DNA of 64,000 nt from Roseiarcus sp963732155 (lineage in GTDB: Bacteria > Pseudomonadota > Alphaproteobacteria > Rhizobiales > Beijerinckiaceae): contig CAVSYB010000013.1 of the NCBI GenBank assembly GCA_963732155.1, positions 1,240,001-1,304,000 on the forward strand, read 5' to 3'. Positions 43,207 to 51,630 of this stretch are shown here, piece by piece. How positions within the stretch are numbered: position 1 is the first letter of the stretch; the number at the start of each line of letters is the position of its first letter. A program made the position numbers and the translations under genes. The notes under the pieces are model-generated. The model did not search any database. It was not told the origin of the DNA and saw only the letters and a program-made list of their open reading frames with translations.

Positions 43207-43662
43207 TCAGGCCCGTTTGGCCGCCTCGTGAGCCTTGGTCTGGCGGGCGCGTCCGGGCTCTTCCTCCATCGCGGCCGAGAGCTTCTTGGTGACCGCGGTC
43301 AGTTCGGCGACGCGGTGCGAGAGCGTGTCGAGATCCTTCCGGGTCGGGATGCTCAGGGCGTGGAGAGCGCGGGCGACGCGATCCTCGAACACCCGCTCCA
43401 GTTGAACCCAGGACAGCTGATCCCAAGAGGTCGACGTTCTCTCCTTGACCTCGTTGAACGTGTCCTCGACGGTCTTCTTGGCGTGCTTTTGAACCTGCTC
43501 GCCTTCCTCGACCAATGACTCGAAGATTTTCGTGCCTTCCTTCTGCGCCTTGGTGAATGCTCCGAGTTCGGCCAACCAGATCTGGTTCGCCAACTCGCGG
43601 ATCGCCGTCGCCAGCTGACTGTCGCCGCCGCCTTCGGCCAATTCTTTCAATTTCCCGGGCAT
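43207..43662 (-). CDS. Phasin, PhaF/PhaI type (granule-associated protein 2)
   Basis: A 151-residue paralogue of phasin 1. Start MPGKLKELAEGGGDSQLA is nearly identical to it; the core QIWLAELGAFTKAQKEGTKI, FESLVEEGEQVQKHAKKTVE and the coiled coil DTLSHRVAELTAVTKKLSAA follow, and the tail is basic (RARQTKAHEAAKRA). The ATG at 43660-43662 is chosen because it aligns with phasin 1 and AAAGGAG lies upstream; an ATG 21 bases earlier exists. Likely a coat protein of storage granules. A perfect FNR/FixK-type box lies 80 bases upstream. Confidence 0.9.
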   Translation of the reverse strand: MPGKLKELAEGGGDSQLATAIRELANQIWLAELGAFTKAQKEGTKIFESLVEEGEQVQKHAKKTVEDTFNEVKERTSTSWDQLSWVQLERVFEDRVARALHALSIPTRKDLDTLSHRVAELTAVTKKLSAAMEEEPGRARQTKAHEAAKRA

Positions 43663-43735
43663 GCCATCGTCTCCTTTGATCAATGTGGCGTTCCGCCTAC
43701 AAGGATATCAATCAAGCCTCCTGCGACAGGCCGCC

Positions 43736-43749
43736 TTGATCAAAATCAA
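43736..43749. promoter_or_regulatory. FNR/FixK-type box upstream of phasin 2 (perfect)
   Basis: TTGAT-CAAA-ATCAA, a full match to the FNR/Anr consensus, centred 80 bases before the phasin 2 ATG. A second, weaker copy (AGGAT-ATCA-ATCAA, 43702-43715) lies between it and the gene. On the phasin strand the box is followed by GGCGGCC, as after the phasin 1 box (AGCGGC). The rest of the 337-base gap (43663-43999) shows no gene. Confidence 0.68.
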
Positions 43750-43999
43750 AGCTCGCGACCTTGGCGAGCCCCTGATCGGCGCCGACGTCTCGGGATCGCA
43801 CGGCGCTGTCTGGACGATGCCCGCCGATCGAGGATGGCTTCGCCATATCGCGTTCGAGCAGGTGCGGAAGCGCGCGGCTTCGGGCCTTGATTCGCTTCGC
43901 CGCGGCCATCGATCGCATCGTCACGACGCGGTATCGGCGCCGGCTTCCCGTTCCCGCCTGTCGCCCCGCGGCCGCCGTCGAATTGGCGGCGCTTGTCGA

Positions 44000-45679
44000 T
44001 CAGGCGGGCGGTTTGATGGCCTGGTCGCGGAGCGCACGACGCAGGATTTTGCCGACCGCCGTCTTGGGAAGCTCGTCGCGAAATTCGACGTGGCGCGGAA
44101 TCTTGTAGCCGGTGAGGTGCTTTCGGCAATGAGCGATGACGTCCTGAGCCGTCAGCGTCGGATCTTTGCGAACGATCGCGATCCTGACCGCCTCGCCCGA
44201 GACCCTATCCGGCACGCCGAACGCCCCAACTTCGAGAACGCCCGCACACATCGCCACGACCTCTTCGAGCTCGTTGGGATAGACGTTGAATCCGGAGACG
44301 ATGATCATGTCCTTCTTGCGGTCGACGATGCGCACAAACCCGACTTCGTCGACGACCGCCACGTCGCCGGTGCGCAGGAACCCGTCCGGCGTCATCACCT
44401 TGGCCGTTTCGTCCGGACGGCCCCAGTAGCCTTTCATGACCTGCGGGCCGCGCACGCAAAGCTCGCCCACCTCGCCGACGGAGAGATCGCGGCCGTCGTC
44501 GTCGCGGATCGCAATTTCGGTGGACGGGAGCGGCAGGCCGATCGAGCCGTTGAAATCCGGCAGGTCGAGCGGGTTCATCGTCACTGACGGCGAGGTCTCG
44601 GTGAGCCCATAGCCTTCAATCAGCGGCTTGCCCGTCACTTGCTTCCACTTATCGGCCACCGCCCGCTGGACGGCCATGCCGCCGCCCACCGACAGCCGCA
44701 GCAGTCTGAAATCGAGGCGGCCGAAGTCCGGATTGTTGAGCAGCGCATTGAACAGCGTGTTCACCCCGGTGATCACCGTGAACGGGTGATTGGCCAGCTC
44801 CTTCACGAAGCCGGGGATATCGCGGGGATTGGTGATCAGCACGTTCGTCGCGCCGATCTTGGTGAAGACCAGGCAGTTCACCGTCAGGGCGAAGACGTGA
44901 TAAAGCGGCAGCGCGGTAATGATGGTCTCGCGCCCTTCTTCGAGCGCCGGCTTGAGCCAGGCGTGCGCCTGCTGAAGGTTGGCGATGATGTTGCCGTGAC
45001 TGAGCATCGCTCCCTTGGGCAGTCCGGTGGTTCCGCCGGTGTATTGCAGGAAGGCCAGGTCGTCGGGGCCGACGTCGACGCGCTCGAACGAGGCGCGCCC
45101 TCCGAGCCGCAACGCAGTCCTGAAGGGGACCGCGCCCGGCAGGCGCCACGCCGGGATCATCCGTTTGACGAATTTGACGGCGAAATTGACCGCCAGGCCC
45201 TTGGGAAATCCGAGCATGTCGCCGAGACCGGTGACGACCACATGCTTGACCGCGGTCTGCGCGATCACCTGCTCGACTACCGAGGCGAAGTTCTCCACGA
45301 CGACGATGGCGAGCGCCCCGGAATCGGCGAGTTGATGCTGCAATTCGCGGGCGGTGTACAGCGGATTGCAATTGACCACGACGTAGCCGGCCCGCAGCGC
45401 GCCGAACAGCGCGATCGGGTATTGCAGGACGTTGGGCATCATCAGCGCGACCCGCGCGCCGCGCGGCAGCTTCAGCACGGTTTGCAAATAGGCCGCGAAG
45501 TCGCGCGTCAGGCGCTCCATCTCGGAAAAGCTGATCGCGGTTCCCATGTTGACGAAGGCGGCGCGCGGTCCGAACTTCGCCGCGCTCATCTCGAACACCT
45601 CGCCAAGGCTGCGGTAGGCCGTCGCATCGACCTCGGCCGGCACGCCCTGCGGGTATTTTGCAAGCCAGATTCTCTCCAT
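44000..45679 (-). CDS. fadD: Long-chain acyl-CoA ligase (FadD type)
   Basis: A 559-residue AMP-forming ligase that activates fatty acids to acyl-CoA. The AMP/P-loop motif YTGGTTGLPKGAM is at 213-225, GYGLTETSPSV and the linker-hinge KDMIIVSGFNVYPNELEEV follow, with the C-terminal catalytic Lys in ELPKTAVGKILRR. N-terminus MERIWLAKYPQGVPAEVD is the standard FadD start, so the ATG at 45677-45679 is used although the frame runs on upstream. It provides acyl-CoA for both the reductase and the WS/DGAT enzymes. An FNR-type box lies 70 bases upstream. Confidence 0.95.
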   Translation of the reverse strand: MERIWLAKYPQGVPAEVDATAYRSLGEVFEMSAAKFGPRAAFVNMGTAISFSEMERLTRDFAAYLQTVLKLPRGARVALMMPNVLQYPIALFGALRAGYVVVNCNPLYTARELQHQLADSGALAIVVVENFASVVEQVIAQTAVKHVVVTGLGDMLGFPKGLAVNFAVKFVKRMIPAWRLPGAVPFRTALRLGGRASFERVDVGPDDLAFLQYTGGTTGLPKGAMLSHGNIIANLQQAHAWLKPALEEGRETIITALPLYHVFALTVNCLVFTKIGATNVLITNPRDIPGFVKELANHPFTVITGVNTLFNALLNNPDFGRLDFRLLRLSVGGGMAVQRAVADKWKQVTGKPLIEGYGLTETSPSVTMNPLDLPDFNGSIGLPLPSTEIAIRDDDGRDLSVGEVGELCVRGPQVMKGYWGRPDETAKVMTPDGFLRTGDVAVVDEVGFVRIVDRKKDMIIVSGFNVYPNELEEVVAMCAGVLEVGAFGVPDRVSGEAVRIAIVRKDPTLTAQDVIAHCRKHLTGYKIPRHVEFRDELPKTAVGKILRRALRDQAIKPPA

Positions 45680-45742
45680 CGACGCTTCCCCGCCCCGCGC
45701 TCTTTGTCGCTTGTCGTCATATCGCCGTCGCGCGCCGTCACA

Positions 45743-45756
45743 TTGATCTGAATCAT
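45743..45756. promoter_or_regulatory. FNR/FixK-type box upstream of fadD
   Basis: TTGAT-CTGA-ATCAT, nine of ten matches to TTGAT-N4-ATCAA, centred 70 bases before the fadD ATG. It also lies about 180 bases before the divergent Pro-rich gene, so it could act on both. Confidence 0.58.
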
Positions 45757-45931
45757 CGAGGCAAGTCAAAGCGCCACGCCTCGGGCAATTCGCGATACGA
45801 CCGCTCGCAGCGCGCATCGCGCCGACGTGAGGCGAGCGATCCGTTCTTCTGGCCCGAGACAGCCAAGCGTGATAGAAATCCGCAAGGGTCGAAACGGCTT
45901 CGAGGAGCGCGCTCGCCGCGCGGATGCGACA

Positions 45932-48844
45932 ATGACCCAGAGACTGGTCGCCGTCGTCTGTCTCGTGGCCCTTGCTGCGGCGGGCGCGGCCTTTGGCTTT
46001 CGCGATTCCCTGTTCGGACGCGCGCCGCCGACGCCGGTGGTCGAAAAGCCAATCGCTGCGCGGCCGCAAGTCTCGCAGACCGCGCCAGCGAAAGGCTCAG
46101 CGCCCAAACCTGAAAGCGCCGGCGCGTTGACGATGACGCCGGCGGCGTCCGCCGTCCGCCCCGCGCCGCCGCCGAGCGCGATCGGAAACGGCCAATCGCC
46201 CGGAGAGCCGAAGGCGCAGCAGACAGCCGCCGCGAGCGCGGGCGCGACAACTTTGAGCGCGCCGCCGGCGCAGGTCGCTGAGAAGCCGTCGGTTTCGCCT
46301 TCCGAGCCGCTGCCGGCTCCGACCGTTCAAGTTGTCGGGCGGAGCGAGACTCCGTCCGCCGCCGTGCAAGCGAAAACCAAGCCGCCCGCCGAGAGTCTGG
46401 CGCATGCAGCCGTCGCGCCGATCGAGGCCGAGCCCACTGTGGCCCCCGCAGAGCCGCCCGCAAGCCAGAAATCGGCTCCTGTTGCTGAGACCGTGGCGCC
46501 GAGCGCGCCGACGTCCGTCTCGACCGCCGCGCCGATCAAGACCGAGCCCACTGTGGCCCCTGCAGTGCCGCCCGCAAGCCCGGCGCCGAGCGCGCCGACG
46601 TCCGTCTCGACCGCCGCGCAGCCGGAGGCGAGCCCAGCCGTCGTGGACGCGTCGCGAGTTGCGGCTGCCGAACCGGCGCCGGTCGAGACCAGGCCCATGG
46701 CGGCGCCAGCGCAGCCTCCGGCGAATCCGAAGCTGCCTGTCGTCGCTGAGACCGCAGCGCCGAGCGCGGCGGCGCCCGCCTCCGCCGCCGCGCCGGCGGA
46801 GGCGAGACCGGCCGCCGTCAGCCCGCCGCAACTCGCCGCGGCGCCGTCGGCGGAGGTCGAGGTCAAGCCCGCGCCGCCGGCCGCCGAGCCGCCCGCGAGT
46901 CCGCGACCGGCGTCGGTCGCCGAGGTCCCGGTCCAGAGCGGGACGTCGTCTGCGCCCGCTGCGCAACCAGAAGCGAAGCCGGCCGCCGAGATTGCCCGGC
47001 CGGTCGCCGCGGCGCCGTCGGCGGAGGTCGAGCCCAAACCCGCGCCGCCGCCCGAGCCTCTCGCGAATCCGCAGCCGCCGCCGGTCGCCAACGCCGCAGC
47101 CCGGACGGGGCCGCCCTCCGCGCCCGTCGCGCAGTCGGCGGCGAGGCCATCGGCGGAGAGTCCGCCGCAGGTCGTCGCGGCGGCGCCGGAGCCGGACGAG
47201 GTCAACCCGCCGCCGCCGTCGCCCCCGCCTCCCGAAACTCAGGTCAAGACAGAAGCGCCGGCGATTCCGCCCTCCATCGAGCCGGCCGCCGAGCGTCCGG
47301 CGGCGGTCACGAACGCGTCGGCGAAGGCCGCGGGGGTCCCGGCGCCCGCGCCGCTCGCCGAGCCGCCGGCGAATTTGCCGGCGGCTGCGCCCGCGGACGC
47401 GCTGGCCAAGAGCGAGGCGCAGCCAACTCCGTCGCCGGTCGCGCCGATGATCGAAAGCCCGACGAAAAATGAGCAGGCGTCGACGCCGGCGCAGCCCGTT
47501 GAGCAGCCCGCGATTCCGACCTCGGCCCCGGTCGCCGAAGCTGCGCCGCCTATTGCGCCTCCCGCGGAAAGCAAACCGATCGTCATCGGCGGGGCGCCGT
47601 CCCCGCCCGTTGAGCAGGCCGCGATCCCGCTGTCGGCGCCGGTCGCCGAGGCTCCGCCGCCGATTGCGCCTGCCGCGGAAAGCAAACCGGTCGTCGTTGG
47701 CGGGGCGCCGTCCCCACCCGTTCAGCAGCCCGCAATTCCGCCCTCCGCGCCGGCCGCCGAAGCTTCGCCGCCGATTGCCCCACCCGCGGAAAGCAAGCCT
47801 ATCGTCATAGGCGCGGCGTCGCAGCCCTCGCCGCCGCCGGCGATGAGCGCCGCGGCGACCGAGCACGTCGCCGCGATTGTTCCGCTTCGCGCGCCGCAGG
47901 CCATGCTCGCGCTTGACGACGCCACGGTCGGCAAGGACTACGCGGCCGACTTGCCGCCCTTCAGCGACCCGAGCGGCGCCAAGGGCGTCGCTTTGCATGT
48001 CGAGCCGGCTCCGCCCGATGGATTGTCATTCGCGGATCTCGGATCGGGCTTCGGCGCGCTCTCCGGCAGGCCGACCAAGCCGGGGCGGTTCGCGTTCGAC
48101 GTCGTCGCCTCGAACAGCCTCGGCGGCGCGGCGCGCATGACGGCCAAAATCAATATCGCGCCTGCGCCGCCGGAGCCGAAGACGCCATCGCCGAAGAGCG
48201 ATGCGGGCCAGCAGGTCGCCACGCTGGAGCCGATGGACAGGGCGGCGCGCTTCCTCCGTAATTTCGACGGCGGTCCTTGCTTCCTCGCCCGCGCCGGCGG
48301 CCCGATCGGCAATTCGATCGCCGTCGAGGGCGTCGGCGCCGAGAAGCAGGTCTTTCAGCGGTTCTATCAGTCGTTCGTCCGCGATGTCGGCCTCGAGCCC
48401 GAACTCGCCGCTCGGCTGATCTCTGCGCCGCAATGCCCGGTCGTCGGCCTCATCGCCGCCGCGCCATCCGATCGCGCCGTCATGCCGACGATCAAACTCG
48501 CCGCCTACGACCTGCCGCGGGGCAAGCCATTGGCGGGCTCGATCGGCGCGCTGGCGGGCCGGCGCCTCGATCTGTTGCTGATCACCAATGATGGCTTCGC
48601 GTTTAAGATCGCCGGCCGCAACCTCGCCAGCGATCAGACCGTATCCTTCGTTGCGCCCATCACGCCCGACGCCAATTCCACGGGCGCGCTGCAAATCCTC
48701 GTCGCCATCGCCTCGACGAAACCGCTCGACGCGCTGGCGGCGTTCCGCTCGGGTCCCGCGGCCGACATTCTGCCCAAGGTCGCGGCGCAGCTTGGGTCGA
48801 GCGAGGCGGCCGTCGGCGTCGAGTATTTCAAGTTCCTCAAGTGA
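45932..48844 (+). CDS. Pro/Ala-rich anchored envelope protein with Ig-like and C-terminal domain
   Basis: A 970-residue protein. A single N-terminal membrane anchor (QRLVAVVCLVALAAAGAAFG) is followed by about 600 residues made almost only of Pro, Ala, Val, Ser and Glu, which would be an extended periplasm-spanning rod. Next comes a putative Ig-like (He_PIG) domain (ADLPPFSDPSGAKG to FAFDVVASNSLGG, about 665-730), then a C-terminal globular domain with FLRNFDGGPCFLARAGG and ISAPQCPVVGLI, a cysteine-containing module I have seen at the ends of rhizobial kinase- and caspase-like proteins. The role is unknown; a sensor or envelope tether is likely. Three tandem 111-bp repeats lie before the Ig domain. 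Confidence 0.82.
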   Translation: MTQRLVAVVCLVALAAAGAAFGFRDSLFGRAPPTPVVEKPIAARPQVSQTAPAKGSAPKPESAGALTMTPAASAVRPAPPPSAIGNGQSPGEPKAQQTAAASAGATTLSAPPAQVAEKPSVSPSEPLPAPTVQVVGRSETPSAAVQAKTKPPAESLAHAAVAPIEAEPTVAPAEPPASQKSAPVAETVAPSAPTSVSTAAPIKTEPTVAPAVPPASPAPSAPTSVSTAAQPEASPAVVDASRVAAAEPAPVETRPMAAPAQPPANPKLPVVAETAAPSAAAPASAAAPAEARPAAVSPPQLAAAPSAEVEVKPAPPAAEPPASPRPASVAEVPVQSGTSSAPAAQPEAKPAAEIARPVAAAPSAEVEPKPAPPPEPLANPQPPPVANAAARTGPPSAPVAQSAARPSAESPPQVVAAAPEPDEVNPPPPSPPPPETQVKTEAPAIPPSIEPAAERPAAVTNASAKAAGVPAPAPLAEPPANLPAAAPADALAKSEAQPTPSPVAPMIESPTKNEQASTPAQPVEQPAIPTSAPVAEAAPPIAPPAESKPIVIGGAPSPPVEQAAIPLSAPVAEAPPPIAPAAESKPVVVGGAPSPPVQQPAIPPSAPAAEASPPIAPPAESKPIVIGAASQPSPPPAMSAAATEHVAAIVPLRAPQAMLALDDATVGKDYAADLPPFSDPSGAKGVALHVEPAPPDGLSFADLGSGFGALSGRPTKPGRFAFDVVASNSLGGAARMTAKINIAPAPPEPKTPSPKSDAGQQVATLEPMDRAARFLRNFDGGPCFLARAGGPIGNSIAVEGVGAEKQVFQRFYQSFVRDVGLEPELAARLISAPQCPVVGLIAAAPSDRAVMPTIKLAAYDLPRGKPLAGSIGALAGRRLDLLLITNDGFAFKIAGRNLASDQTVSFVAPITPDANSTGALQILVAIASTKPLDALAAFRSGPAADILPKVAAQLGSSEAAVGVEYFKFLK
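47522..47818 (+). repeat. Three tandem 111-bp repeats in the Pro-rich gene
   Basis: Units begin at 47522, 47633 and 47744, each coding for 37 residues of the type SAPVAEAxPPIAPPAESKP followed by an IVIGGAPSPP part; the third is truncated. Exact in-frame periodicity points to recent duplication and probable length variation between strains. Confidence 0.85.
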
Positions 48845-48957
48845 CGCCCCCTGGGCTCAGCAGCCGGCTCGCCGTCCTCGCGAGGCGGAAGCCCGCTCGA
48901 ACCGTTTTGAGACCTGCCGCCGCCGCCGCGGCTGGCGAAGGCGGCGCTCCGGGCGAG

Positions 48958-49656
48958 CTATCGCTTGCTTGAAGGGGCCGGTTTCCCAGAGGAGGGCTTC
49001 CTCCGGCAACCGTCGAGGAACAGCTTGACCGCGGCGCGCAATCGTCGCGCCTCGTAGTCCGGCGCGTCGCGATGGCCGAGCATCGCCAAACGCTGGGGCA
49101 CGCCGATGACCAGCATGGCGAATTGCTCGGCGGCGAATTGCGGATCGTCGAAGCTCAAGTCGCCGCGCTCAGCGTAAACGGAGAGCAACCGCGCGATCCC
49201 GGACAGGCCGCGACGCGGGAAATTCTCGGCGAAGAGTCTGGCGTAGTCGCGCATGCGCGGCGCTTCGGCGATGAACAGGCGGATGATGGCGAGCGTCTCG
49301 TCGCGCATCGCAAGGTCGAACATCTGCGTGGCGAGCCCAAGCAGCCCTTGTTCGACGTCGTGCGGGGGCGCGCCGAGGCTGCCGAGCGCGCCGATCTGTT
49401 CGTCGCGGAATTGCGCGATCGCGGCGAAGAAGAGCGCCGCTTTGTCGGGATAGCGCGCGTAGAGAAAGCGTTTGGCGACGCCGGACTGGCGCGAGACTTC
49501 GTCGATCGAGGTTCCCTCCCAACCGCGCTCCAGCAGCAGGCGCTTGGTCGTTTCGAGAAGCTCGCGATGGCGCCGCTCGGCCTCCTGGCGCGTTGGACGG
49601 CCGCCCGGCCCGCGTCTGAATTGGCCGCTTTCGAGTGAGATTTCTCGGTCGGACAT
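48958..49656 (-). CDS. TetR-family repressor of the adjacent efflux operon
   Basis: A 232-residue regulator. The N-terminal helix-turn-helix is RELLETTKRLLLERGWEGTS followed by IDEVSRQSGVAKRFLYARYPDKAALF. The C-terminal ligand domain has AIAQFRDEQIGAL and MRDETLAIIRLFIAEAPRM, like the AefR subgroup. It is divergent from the HlyD-ABC operon, with an inverted repeat between the two starts, so it most likely represses that operon and itself. Ligand unknown, presumably a pump substrate. Confidence 0.93.
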   Translation of the reverse strand: MSDREISLESGQFRRGPGGRPTRQEAERRHRELLETTKRLLLERGWEGTSIDEVSRQSGVAKRFLYARYPDKAALFFAAIAQFRDEQIGALGSLGAPPHDVEQGLLGLATQMFDLAMRDETLAIIRLFIAEAPRMRDYARLFAENFPRRGLSGIARLLSVYAERGDLSFDDPQFAAEQFAMLVIGVPQRLAMLGHRDAPDYEARRLRAAVKLFLDGCRRKPSSGKPAPSSKR

Positions 49657-49687
49657 TCCTGCCTTGCCGCCCTTCCCAGGCTATGTT

Positions 49688-49709
49688 AATGAAACTATAT
49701 CGTTTCGTT
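49688..49709. promoter_or_regulatory. TetR operator between tetR and hlyD
   Basis: AATGAAAC-TATATC-GTTTCGTT: 8-base arms with one mismatch around a 6-base spacer, 17 bases before the HlyD GTG and 31 bases before the TetR ATG. Position and symmetry fit a TetR dimer site covering both promoters. Confidence 0.72.
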
Positions 49710-49726
49710 GCAATAGGTCAAGTCCC

Positions 49727-50719
49727 GTGGCACGGCGGATCGTCGCCATCGTCTTAGCGTGCGCCGCGGCCTTCGCCGGCTGGTGGTTCCTGCTGCGCCC
49801 CCACGATGCGCCCGACGTCGAGTGGCAAGGCTACGCGGATGCCGATTTCGTCAAGGTCGGGCCAACGCAACAGGGCCTGGTCACGCAAGTCCATGTCTCG
49901 CGCGGCGACAGGATCGTCAAAGGCGCGCCGTTGTTCGATCAGGACGACGCGGATGATCGCGCCGCCAGCGAACAGGCCGCTCGCCAATTGACGCAGGCCC
50001 AGGATCAACTCGCCAATCTGCAGGGCGCCGGCAAGCCGACCGAAATCTTGCAGGCGGAAGCCAATCTGGCGGACGCCACGGCGGCGCGCGACAAGATCAG
50101 AAGCGATCTTTCGCGCAACCAGGCGCTGCTCAAGACAGGCGCCGCGACCGTCCAGCTCGTCGACCAGGAGACCGCCGACCAGCGCTCGGCCGAGGCCCAC
50201 GTCCTGGCGATGGAGGCGGCGCTCGCGCAAATGCGCTCGCCGTTCGGCCGCGAGGGTGAGATCAGGGCGCAGCAGGCGGCGGTCGACGCCGCGCAAGCCG
50301 CGCTGGCGATGGCGCGCTGGCGGCTCGACCAGCGCCACGTCGTCTCGCCGGTCGCCGGAGCGATCGCCGACGTGCTCGCGCAGCCCGGCGAAACGCTCGC
50401 CGCCGGCGCGCCGGTCGTCTCGATCCTGCCGCCCGAGAACATTTTCGTGCGCTTCTTCGTGCCGGAGCCGGCTTTGGCTCGCGTTCACCAGGGCGATGAA
50501 GTCGCGCTTCTGTGCGACGGCTGTCCGCCGGACTTGACGGCGACCATCTCGTTCATCGCGCCGCAGGCCGAATTCACGCCGCCGGTCATCTATAGCGAAT
50601 CGACGCGCGGGAAATTGGTCTATCTGGTCGAGGCGCGCCCGAAGCCGAACGAGGCGCCTCTGCTGAACCCGGGACAGCCGGTGACCGTGCGCCCCGGCGC
50701 CGCGGGTGCGCCGCGATGA
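49727..50719 (+). CDS. HlyD-family membrane fusion protein of ABC efflux pump
   Basis: A 330-residue periplasmic adaptor with one N-terminal TM segment (VAIVLACAAAFAGWWFLL). The split lipoyl domain reads GLVTQVHVSRGDRIVKGAPL and HVVSPVAGAIADVLAQPGET, and a long coiled-coil hairpin (AARQLTQAQDQLANLQ to RQQ-type heptads, about 85-200) lies between. It matches the YhiI/YbhG group that works with YbhFSR-type ABC-2 pumps. The start is a GTG at 49727 with AGGT upstream, since the frame before it is the antisense of tetR. It overlaps the ATPase gene by 4 bases. Confidence 0.92.
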   Translation: MARRIVAIVLACAAAFAGWWFLLRPHDAPDVEWQGYADADFVKVGPTQQGLVTQVHVSRGDRIVKGAPLFDQDDADDRAASEQAARQLTQAQDQLANLQGAGKPTEILQAEANLADATAARDKIRSDLSRNQALLKTGAATVQLVDQETADQRSAEAHVLAMEAALAQMRSPFGREGEIRAQQAAVDAAQAALAMARWRLDQRHVVSPVAGAIADVLAQPGETLAAGAPVVSILPPENIFVRFFVPEPALARVHQGDEVALLCDGCPPDLTATISFIAPQAEFTPPVIYSESTRGKLVYLVEARPKPNEAPLLNPGQPVTVRPGAAGAPR

Positions 50720-51630
50720 GCGACTACGTCATCGACGTTCGCGATTTGCGCAAGAGTTTCGGCGCGCGAAAGGTCGTCGAGGGTCTGTCGCTGCAAGTCG
50801 CGAAGGGCGAGATTTGCGGCTTTCTCGGCGCCAACGGCAGCGGCAAGACGACGACGATCCGCATGCTTTGCGGCCTTCTCGCGCCGGACGCCGGCGCGGG
50901 CGAATGCCTGGGTTTCGACATCATCCGCCAGGCGCCGCTGATCAGGCGGCATGTCGGCTACATGACCCAGAAGTTCAGCTTTTATGACGATCTGACCGTC
51001 TTCGAAAATCTCGATTTCGTCGCCAGCGTCTACGAAATGCGCGGCCGCCCGAAGGCCATCCGGGAGATCATGGACCGGATGGGCCTGGCCGATCGACGGG
51101 ATCAGTTGGCGGGCGAGCTGTCGGGGGGCTGGAAACAAAGACTGGCGCTCGCCGCGTGTGTGCTGCACCAGCCGCAACTCTTGCTGCTCGACGAGCCGAC
51201 GGCCGGGGTCGACGCTCTGGCGCGCCGCCAATTCTGGGATCTGATCCACGACATGGCGGGCGACGGCCTGACCGTCCTGGTCTCGACCCACTACATGGAC
51301 GAGGCGGAGCGCTGCAAGCGCGTCGTCTATCTCGCCGGCGGGCGAATTGTCGTGCAGGGCAGCGCCGACCAGGTTTCCCGCCGGTCGGGGCTGATCACTT
51401 TCGAGGCGAGCGGGGCCGGCGTCGACGAGGCGGCGCGCGCGCTGCGGCGAACGCCCGGCGTCGAAGCGGCGGCGGTGTTCGGACGCGCGCTGCATGTCGC
51501 CGGGACCGATCGGGCGGCGCTGGCCGGCGCCCTGCGTTCGATCGGCGGCGATCTCAAATGGCAGGAGGTCGAGCCGCGGCTCGAGGACGTCTTCATTCAT
51601 ATGCTGAGCGTGAAGGGCGCTCCGTCATGA
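50716..51630 (+). CDS. ABC-2 type efflux ATPase
   Basis: A 304-residue ATPase. Walker A GANGSGKTTT, Q-loop GYMTQKFSFYDDLTVFENL, signature LSGGWKQRLALAA, Walker B LLLDEPTAGVD and H-loop STHYMDEAE are intact; the QKFSFYDDLT form is typical of the YbhF/YhiH drug-export group. A C-terminal extension of about 70 residues follows the core. ATGA overlaps on both sides couple it to the adaptor and permease genes. Exports an unknown, probably amphiphilic, compound. Confidence 0.95.
   Translation: MSDYVIDVRDLRKSFGARKVVEGLSLQVAKGEICGFLGANGSGKTTTIRMLCGLLAPDAGAGECLGFDIIRQAPLIRRHVGYMTQKFSFYDDLTVFENLDFVASVYEMRGRPKAIREIMDRMGLADRRDQLAGELSGGWKQRLALAACVLHQPQLLLLDEPTAGVDALARRQFWDLIHDMAGDGLTVLVSTHYMDEAERCKRVVYLAGGRIVVQGSADQVSRRSGLITFEASGAGVDEAARALRRTPGVEAAAVFGRALHVAGTDRAALAGALRSIGGDLKWQEVEPRLEDVFIHMLSVKGAPS

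Noticed and set aside
42836..43231. Short frames on both strands between phasin 2 and WS/DGAT 2
   Set aside because: They overlap each other, are Arg/Pro/Ser-rich and cross the hairpin behind phasin 2; no family motif or ribosome binding site.
47522..47818. Regular 111-bp repeats as a CRISPR-like array
   Set aside because: The repeats are in-frame coding units inside a Pro-rich protein, directly adjacent with no unique spacers, and no cas genes are present.
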